Assembly: GCA_004151065.3 (NCBI GenBank)
Contig: NWUY0303920815.1
Coordinates: 1 to 12,616, forward strand
Length of the DNA: 12,616 nt
Direction of reading: 5' to 3'
Source: Larix sibirica
Taxonomy: Eukaryota > Streptophyta > Pinopsida > Pinales > Pinaceae
Below, in pieces: positions 8,489-12,616 of this stretch; positions within the stretch are counted from its first letter, which is position 1; each line of letters begins with the position of its first letter. Made by a program: the position numbers and the translations under genes. The notes beneath the pieces were generated by a model. The model was not told where the DNA came from. It was given only the letters and a program-made list of their open reading frames with translations, and ran no database searches.

Positions 8489-11124
8489 CTGTTTAAAGAA
8501 GAAACACATGTCAGTTTATACAATATATCTTCAAATCAACAAGTGCAAGACAATTACAGTTTTAATCCTTACAATAGTTTGCAAGGGGTAATCAAGAACA
8601 GAAGAACAGATGGGTTGACTTAATCGAGACACTTAAAGTGGATGCTCGCGTTGCAGCAATGACATAAAAGGGTAGCTGTACATATCATTCTACGAACAGA
8701 GGAAATGGTTGGTGAACAGAAGAGAGAGAGCACAGCCAGAGTCTGAGACTCCTGATAAATCATACATAGCAGATATAACATCTAAATCTGCAAGATTTTC
8801 TCCCAAGGAGGATGACAAGGTCAAGGCTTGGCCCACATGAGCCCTGGAGCTTTGCCTGTACTGATGTTAATGTCTTGATTAATAGCACCACCAGGTACAG
8901 TCTTAGAACTCTTGTAAGAGGAAAAGCAACCTTTCAGCATTATGATAGGATAGGGTACCTGCTGATACTTGCCCATCATATGATGATTGATCCTCTGCCC
9001 TAACCCTCGGCAAAGCTCCTTTTCCATATCCGCCAAGTTTGAAATCAATGTAATCCTCCAGAATTGAATTTGAAGTTATCTGTGGGTGCATGAAAGGTGA
9101 TCTATCCATCAAAATGCTGCTAAGTTGCCTGTCATCTGTTTAAATAAGAAACAGATGTCAATTTGCAGAATCTATCTTCAAATCAACAACAAGTGCAAGG
9201 CAATTACAATGTTAATCCTCACATTAGTTTGCAAAGGCTAATGAAGAACAGAAGAACAGATGAGTTGAGTTAATCCAGACATTTAAAGTTGATGCTCACA
9301 TTGCAGCAATAACATTCTTTATAAAAGGGTAGCTGTGTATAACATTCTACGAACAGAGGAAATGGCTGGAGATGATGTATTGGTTTGCTTAAAATTTTCT
9401 TTAACCAACAAATCAGAGTTTGGTTCATGTGGAATTGGATCACTTCCAAACAACATGGGCCTAACTACAAGGGCAAATCCACTCTGGAATCTGAACCAGG
9501 GGACCTCAATTACATTTAATGAAAAGTTTACAAAGCAACCCATTCCTCAAAGAAGAATGTCTCTTGGAAGTTGAATATGGTGACGATTTTCAACTGTTTT
9601 ATGACAGCCAAAGCTTATATTTAGCACTGGCACTTTCGTAGCTATGTAGTATAGAACTAACATATGAGCTGAACATAAAGAAGAACCAGATCTATTTAAA
9701 AATATAAGATAAAGCGCTAGTAAAATGTTTCAGTCACAGATAGAACTTTGAATGGGAACATATATAAAGAAGACTAGTGTGCTGCTATATAAACAAAATT
9801 AAATAAGAGAGAACTGTCTTCTCATATAGAACCTTTAGTTCAACATCAGCCACACGGACTGGAAGACTTTAGTGTGAGCAAAAAGCAGGAAACCCATATA
9901 AATATTTTATAAATATAATTTCTTAAATGTTTTAATGGCACACAATAAAAATTAAAAGACATGAAAACCTTTTCTGGCTGTGAATGAAGAGCTGAATGGT
10001 CTTTAGATTCATCTCACATTAATATAAGAATTTGTTGAACTGTCCACACTGAAGAAAAAACAAGGAACTAGAAGAAAATGGCAACATCTACCAATCTTAG
10101 TTTCTCTACAGTACCATAGAAACCGGAAGCAAATCTTGCAGATTTCATTGCCAGTGAATAGGGTTGGGGTTTCCTACGCCGCTGGTTGTGGCCAGCTAGA
10201 CGTCTCCGACAGCTCCGCTTCCCTTCGTCAAACTCAGACAAAGTATGAAACCTGCATACAAGTCCAACGACTTCATGCCCCAAATTCCAGAATACATAAT
10301 TATCCATGTCAACTAACAACTGCTTATAAAATTTAACACAGTGGTTTCATGGAATAATGAACAATACATTAACACATCAACAAAACTGTGCCCTTTAGAC
10401 ACTTGAATGCTACAGGAGAACTGCACATAAGAATCAATTGCAACAGAACCAAAATTAATGATAGAGTCCTCGTCCATTACAAGAATTTTCCCAATCAAGA
10501 TTACAAGAAAAATAGAGGGAAAAGCATGTAATGACCATCCTCTTCTCAAACCAATCTGCTGCTGATGAAAAATGAAGGTAAAAGTGTATCCACGACACCA
10601 AAATTAAAAAAGATTAGAACAGGCCTATATCTAGACTGCCGTGAAACTCACTGAAATTCGAGGGTAAGAAAAGTAACCCCAGGAGAATTGAACTCGTGAC
10701 AAAGCCATGTGAAATAGAAACATTATAAAGAAAAAAACCTGCTACATTGCTGACAGAAGCGCTGCTCAATCCCGTCGACGATGACCTTGGGGGACTTGGA
10801 GTGGATCTCACAGACCTTGTGGCGGCGGTGGTAGTCCTTGGCGGCGGTGAGCTCCGTCTTGCAGCCCTCCACCCGGCACATCGGCACCATATGCGTTCCC
10901 TGGATCGCCAACTGCTGCTTCTTCGCAGCAGGAACACAAGAAGACGGCGCGGGGGCTGCTTCCGGAATTGCCTTCACCGCCTCAAAATAGGTCCGCTTCC
11001 CCAGCTTTAACCCAATCGCCCCCGCATCCCTCGACCCGGCGGGAAGCGCCACTGTGACGGCGCCGCTCTGCTGTTGCTGATCATCGAGAGTGCTAGAGTT
11101 GGAGGTTCGAATCTTCATGTTCAT
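7530..11124 (-). CDS. SPL: SBP-box transcription factor (SPL, miR156-targeted type), three exons
   Basis: This gene encodes a plant-specific nuclear transcription factor; the SBP family binds GTAC-core DNA and controls phase change and organ development. The coding sequence joins 11124-10739, 10251-10115 and 8488-7530 (1482 nt, 493 aa). Both introns are GT-AG and the joins keep frame. Residues 38-48 are [11 protein letters not shown], a motif seen in SPL proteins. The SBP domain (about 81-158) has zinc site 1 at C83, C88, C105 and H108, and zinc site 2 at C124, C127, H131 and C143. The overlapping bipartite nuclear signal is KRSC through RRRK (140-156). CALSLLS at 308-314 is encoded by the miR156 site. 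The long Ser/Gln-rich C-terminus ends [10 protein letters not shown]. The motifs and three-exon layout fit the SPL2/10/11/13-like group, but the exact clade is an inference. An in-frame ATG at 11214 would add 30 residues. Confidence 0.95.
8070..8089 (-). promoter_or_regulatory. miR156 target site in SPL exon 3
   Basis: The plus strand at these positions reads TGACAGAAGAGAGAGAGCAC, so the minus-strand mRNA carries the canonical miR156-complementary site of SPL genes. It encodes ALSLLS in frame. From general knowledge, the common miR156 sequence differs from perfect complementarity at one position (14 from its 5' end), as in typical SPL targets. The site predicts repression by miR156 in the juvenile phase. 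Confidence 0.93.
8713..8733 (-). other. Altered miR156-like site at duplication junction
   Basis: The plus strand reads TGAACAGAAGAGAGAG and on to GCAC: an 18-base match (8716-8733) to the parental site, then an extra A before TG. On the minus-strand transcript this puts a bulge opposite the miRNA seed end. Pairing would be weaker than at 8070-8089. It lies in the pre-mRNA and would be in mature RNA only if the upstream acceptor at 9136 were used. Confidence 0.7.
8713..9369 (-). pseudogene. Tandem copy of SPL exon 3 5' half and intron end
   Basis: This segment is a direct tandem duplicate of about 8070-8712, visible through strings such as TTCTCCCAAGGAGGATG, CTTGATTAATAGCACCACC, TACTTGCCCATCATA, CCTCGGCAAAGCTCC and, in the intron part, GAAGAACAGAAGAACAGATG. 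The copy of the exon has an intact acceptor (TTTAAACAG, exon base 9135) and reads [17 protein letters not shown] onward. A one-base insertion after LLFLLQ then brings a TAA at 8903-8905. The copy stops inside the miR156 site, which has an extra base (8713-8733). The divergence from the parent shows it is not recent. Confidence 0.93.
10115..10251 (-). CDS. SPL: SPL exon 2 (second zinc site, NLS)
   Basis: This 137-nt exon begins G|TTTCATACTTTG and encodes [14 protein letters not shown], then [16 protein letters not shown] and SARFASGFY. It supplies the last His and Cys of zinc site 2 and the basic nuclear-localisation signal. The donor is TATG|GTACTG at 10114. Its one-base remainder (G) joins AT of exon 3 to make GAT, giving FYDDRRLNS, which keeps the frame. 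Another GT lies slightly upstream (CCG|GTTTCT), but using it would break the reading frame into exon 3. Confidence 0.88.
10252..10738 (-). other. SPL intron 1 (487 bp)
   Basis: The minus-strand donor GTTTTTTTCTTT and acceptor TGTATGCAG bound it. It interrupts the SBP domain between Arg and Phe-His of the second zinc site, where the family's conserved intron lies. It is AT-rich and no other feature was seen inside. Confidence 0.92.
10739..11124 (-). CDS. SPL: SPL exon 1 coding part (N-terminus and first zinc site)
   Basis: It encodes [10 protein letters not shown], a Gln tract (16-19), [11 protein letters not shown], an Ala/Pro-rich linker, and the SBP domain up to CQQCSR. It ends ...AGCAG before a donor GTTTTTTT at 10738, the conserved SBP intron position (AG|G codon, then TTTCAT). 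The ATG at 11124 is preferred because it has A at -3. The earlier in-frame ATG at 11214 has T at -3 and immediately follows a TGA. The 30 residues between them (rich in Cys, Arg and Ser) look like translated leader. Exon 1 is clearly more GC-rich than its surroundings. Confidence 0.9.
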
Positions 11125-11266
11125 TTTATTCGTTAGCCTCCCACTCGGTCTCTCCGATCCCCCTCGGGATAGCTTACAGCAAAAGAAGCAGAGCAATGTA
11201 GTGTTTCTATTCATTCACTGCTGCAATACACAAATAATAGTAACTACCTGCCCACTTCCGCCTTCT

Positions 11267-11274
11267 CATATATA
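11267..11274 (-). promoter_or_regulatory. Putative TATA box of the SPL gene
   Basis: The minus strand reads TATATATG here, in a GC-richer surround. A start of transcription about 30 bp downstream (near 11240) would give a leader of about 115 nt to the ATG at 11124, or about 25 nt to the ATG at 11214. This is a single-motif prediction; TATA-like strings are common in such DNA. Confidence 0.4.
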
Positions 11275-12258
11275 CACACGCACGCACGCCCGAGTATCGA
11301 AGTTCGAATCGCGCAGACTACCAAAAAAAAATATTAAAATGAAGTATGAGTCCTTTGGTCTGGTTCTTTGGCTTCGAGCCACTGCAAAATACAATTGCAG
11401 CAATCCGATAGATTTGGAAGTGCATGGATTTTGCTGTGAAATAAAACAAGGGAAAGGGATGGAGATGATATTCACCCGGTGGTCGGGTGTAGAGGTGAAG
11501 GATAGGCTGTTCTTAGCCCGCTCTCCCGTAACGATGATACCTTCGCGACGAATTTGGGTGCAGCCATTGCCGAAAGAAGGCTCCTTGACGCAAACAGGTA
11601 CTGTAACCTTACAGAGATCTAACAGCATTGCACTGTGATTTGATAAATTACCGTTCATTCTGTCTAATCGAATTATAATTACCTCTCGTTGCACTGTCCT
11701 TTGCCAAATAGGTCCGCCATTGTCACGATGCCACTCTGCTATTGCTTGTCATCGGGAGTACTGGCGTTGGAGGTTCGAATCTCCCCAGGAGCATCACCAT
11801 AGATGGGCTGACAATCCATAGGAGAGTGAATAATAACTACAACACCCGTTAAGGCCCGCTGTTGAACGCCGATAGGTGTCGGCCGCTCCAGGACGTCGTT
11901 CTCCTCTTAATTACCGTGCTCTCTGTTCCCGATTTTCGATCGAGTGAGGCCAGGGGTCCAGCCTACGAGGGAATCATCATGAAAAGCGTTCAAATTTCCA
12001 TTTTCGCTTGAATTTTCAAAATTTCGGGACACGAATTGGTAAAAGTTGACTAATTAGTGGATCACAGGAGACTGAAGGCCTGTAGGAATTTGTTTCGCTG
12101 CTGAAATCGAACCTATCATGTAACCAGGTGGAAACGCACGATTAGACGGTCAGGTTTAAAAAAGAAGATTTTGTGCAACGTCTACAAATCATTTGAATCC
12201 AAATTGCAAATTCTATATTTATGTATTTAATGATTTTGTTTTTTTCCGCTAAAAAAAC
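11275..12258. other. Upstream region of the SPL gene, no further gene seen
   Basis: Apart from the exon 1 copy, no gene is supported. Two GTAC cores, the motif bound by SBP proteins, occur at 11598-11601 and 11758-11761 (the second inside the exon 1 copy). This number is not above chance. The open frames on either strand (11090-11638 plus, 11266-11694 minus) have no recognisable domain. The stretch to about 12150 is less AT-rich than the flanks and may hold promoter elements. Confidence 0.5.
11703..11785 (-). pseudogene. Broken copy of SPL exon 1 start
   Basis: Plus-strand CTCTGCT, TTGGAGGTTCGAATCT and AATAGGTCCGC occur both in exon 1 (about 10983-11113) and here, in the same order. On the minus strand the copy reads IRTSNASTPDDKQ, then a TAG, then QSGIVTMA. 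The parent reads [13 protein letters not shown] and QQSGAVTVA. Directly after it comes the copy of the GGACCTATTT codons of the GKRTYFE motif, so about 50 bp of exon 1 is deleted. It has no start codon and a stop, and is non-functional. Similarity ends abruptly upstream of the IRTS codons. Confidence 0.75.
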
Positions 12259-12286
12259 ATACTATTGATAATTGAATCAATAGTAT
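12259..12286. repeat. Perfect 11-bp inverted repeat (6-nt loop)
   Basis: ATACTATTGAT at 12259-12269 is followed by a 6-nt spacer and its exact reverse complement ATCAATAGTAT at 12276-12286. It could form a hairpin or be a transposon-end relic. No gene end nearby would suggest a terminator role. Confidence 0.85.
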
Positions 12287-12616
12287 ATGATAAATAGTTT
12301 TACAAAATATACGTGACCAAAGCCAATGTTTGTCTCACCAACATCAAGATACCAAAAAATTACATTATCTCGATTCCCAGATATCCAGCACTGTTTAATG
12401 GAGGAAATATAGAGAACCAGAAACAAATGTCTTTAATGATTTACATCTTCATATTAGTGCAAATTATATGTTTATATATATTTAATGATTTACATTTTAT
12501 TAGTAGTCACAATAGTTTGGGAAGATTTTGTTAATTTTCTAGTTATTTAATTTGAATATTTTCAAATTTAAATTTTATTAAAAGAAATTATTAGATTTGA
12601 CTAAAACTCATTGAAA
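12287..12616. other. Very AT-rich tail
   Basis: No gene is supported. TTTAATGATTTACAT occurs twice, at 12432 and 12481, a 49-bp imperfect duplication. The open frame at 12313-12534 is low-complexity at its end and unrecognised. Confidence 0.5.

Larger units (their letters stand above)
8489..10114 (-). other. SPL intron 2 (1626 bp) with inserted tandem copy
   Basis: It runs from the donor GTACTG at 10114 to the acceptor TTTAAACAG at 8489. More than a third of its length is the internal duplication at 8713-9369. The remainder (9370-10114) is AT-rich and featureless. If the acceptor in the duplicated copy (9136) were used, the intron would be only 979 bp. Confidence 0.85.

Noticed and set aside
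11098-11115. tRNA T-arm/B-box-like string GGTTCGAATC, also in the copy near 11771
   Set aside because: It is the antisense of codons for IRTS in exon 1 and its copy. No A box at the right spacing or acceptor stem exists.
11090-11638. A 182-codon plus-strand open frame over exon 1 and the upstream region
   Set aside because: It overlaps the SPL exon on the opposite strand, has no domain or consistent composition, and is explained by the GC-richer exon and leader.

Overview
The window looks like nuclear DNA of a seed plant. It holds a spliced SQUAMOSA-promoter-binding-protein-like (SPL/SBP-box) transcription factor gene on the minus strand, with the conserved intron inside the SBP domain and a miR156-complementary site in its last exon. 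The rest is AT-rich DNA with microsatellites and decayed retrotransposons. A gymnosperm is plausible given the long, relic-rich spacers, but the sequence alone does not prove it.

Left part (1-2900): decayed coding relics. At 200-868 (+) lies a broken, gag-like, Arg/Ser/Pro-rich reading frame. A degenerate minisatellite with a clean 24-bp (12-bp half) period follows at about 890-1185. At 2239-2517 and 2566-2777 are two unrecognised coding remnants, one Cys/His-rich and one coiled-coil-like. Middle part (3000-5750): tandem repeats (81 bp, 116 bp), a tRNA-like SINE candidate (about 3757-3925), a compound AT/AC microsatellite, and two adjacent remnants of L1-type LINE ORF2 C-termini. The first carries zf-RVT and RNase H regions and the second an RNase H region. 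From 5711 to about 7500 there is no gene, only a degenerate repeat family.

Right part (7530-11300): the SPL gene. Exon 1 (10739-11124, or from 11214) encodes the first zinc-binding site and half of the second. Exon 2 (10115-10251) completes the SBP domain and its basic nuclear-localisation signal. Exon 3 (7530-8488) encodes the long C-terminal region with the CALSLLS codons that form the miR156 site (8070-8089). The splice joins preserve frame and give 493 aa (523 aa from the upstream ATG).

The most interesting feature is how the locus has been rearranged by copying parts of itself. A segment of about 645 bp, covering the 5' half of exon 3 plus adjacent intron, is tandemly duplicated inside intron 2 (8713-9369). 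One breakpoint falls in the miR156 site. The copy keeps a good splice acceptor but has a frameshift and stop, so it could act as a decoy or poison exon. A separate broken copy of the start of exon 1 lies upstream at about 11703-11785. I see no wholly new multi-gene system.
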